Source of the DNA: an uncultured Ruminococcus sp.
Lineage (GTDB): Bacteria; Bacillota; Clostridia; Oscillospirales; Ruminococcaceae
Direction: 5' to 3'
Assembly (NCBI GenBank): GCA_900543105.1
Contig: UQQA01000074.1
Location: 1-12,749, forward strand
Length of the DNA stretch: 12,749 bases
The notes under the pieces were generated by a model, which saw only the letters and a list, made by a program, of their open reading frames with translations, was not told where the DNA came from and searched no databases. Shown one piece after another: positions 12,700-12,749 of the stretch (its first letter is position 1; every line of letters starts with the position of its first letter). A program made the position numbers and the translations under genes.

Positions 12700-12749
12700 A
12701 TACTAAACACCATTTAAAATTTGGAAAAAATCAAGCCGACAATCTTGGA
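12700..12749. repeat. Copy B of the ATACTAAACACC repeat, cut by the window end
   Basis: The 50 nt present match the first 50 nt of the repeat at 9651 at 47 positions; the first 40 are identical. The right half with the complementary terminal repeat lies beyond the window. Like copy A after rsmG, it begins only a few nt past a stop codon, here that of parB. Confidence 0.85.

Overview
The window carries the chromosomal block found near the replication origin in Firmicutes: rpmH, rnpA, yidD, yidC, jag (khpB), mnmE, mnmG, rsmG, then noc, parA (soj) and parB (spo0J). All genes are on the + strand. The gene order, a YidC with no lipobox, the Jag/KhpB architecture, a Noc-type ParB paralogue next to Soj/Spo0J, strong AGGAGG ribosome sites and moderate-to-low G+C all suggest a member of the Clostridia. 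A Ruminococcus-like (Oscillospirales) genome is my best guess, made by eye and not by a search.

Layout. Positions 1-768 hold no convincing gene, but contain several inverted repeats and an AT-rich right half. Positions 769-1956 encode a degenerate phosphohexomutase-family protein in which every signature active-site loop is altered or absent. A consensus promoter at 2034-2063 drives rpmH through a leader of about 240 nt, most of which is a large imperfect inverted repeat. A strong intrinsic terminator separates rpmH from rnpA. A 134-bp element with terminal inverted repeats sits between rnpA and yidD. From yidD onward the genes run closely spaced through yidC, jag, mnmE, mnmG and rsmG. Positions 9647-9893 hold a 102-bp repeat, a terminator-like hairpin and a promoter. 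Then come noc, a terminator, three parS sites, another promoter and the parAB operon. The window ends inside a second copy of the 102-bp repeat.

How the genes work together. RpmH is a ribosomal protein and RnpA is the protein part of RNase P. YidD and YidC insert membrane proteins. Jag/KhpB is an RNA-binding protein. MnmE and MnmG together modify the wobble uridine of tRNAs, and RsmG methylates 16S rRNA. ParA, ParB and parS form the origin-segregation system, and Noc is its nucleoid-occlusion relative. Four parS palindromes are visible: one between mnmG and rsmG and three between noc and parA.

Most of the window is conserved housekeeping DNA, and I do not see an obvious new defence or mobile system. 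The items most worth a second look are the phosphohexomutase pseudoenzyme, the small repeat family (TIR ATACTAAACACC) just after jag, rsmG and parB, the structured rpmH leader, and the element separating rnpA from a yidD that has no visible Shine-Dalgarno sequence.
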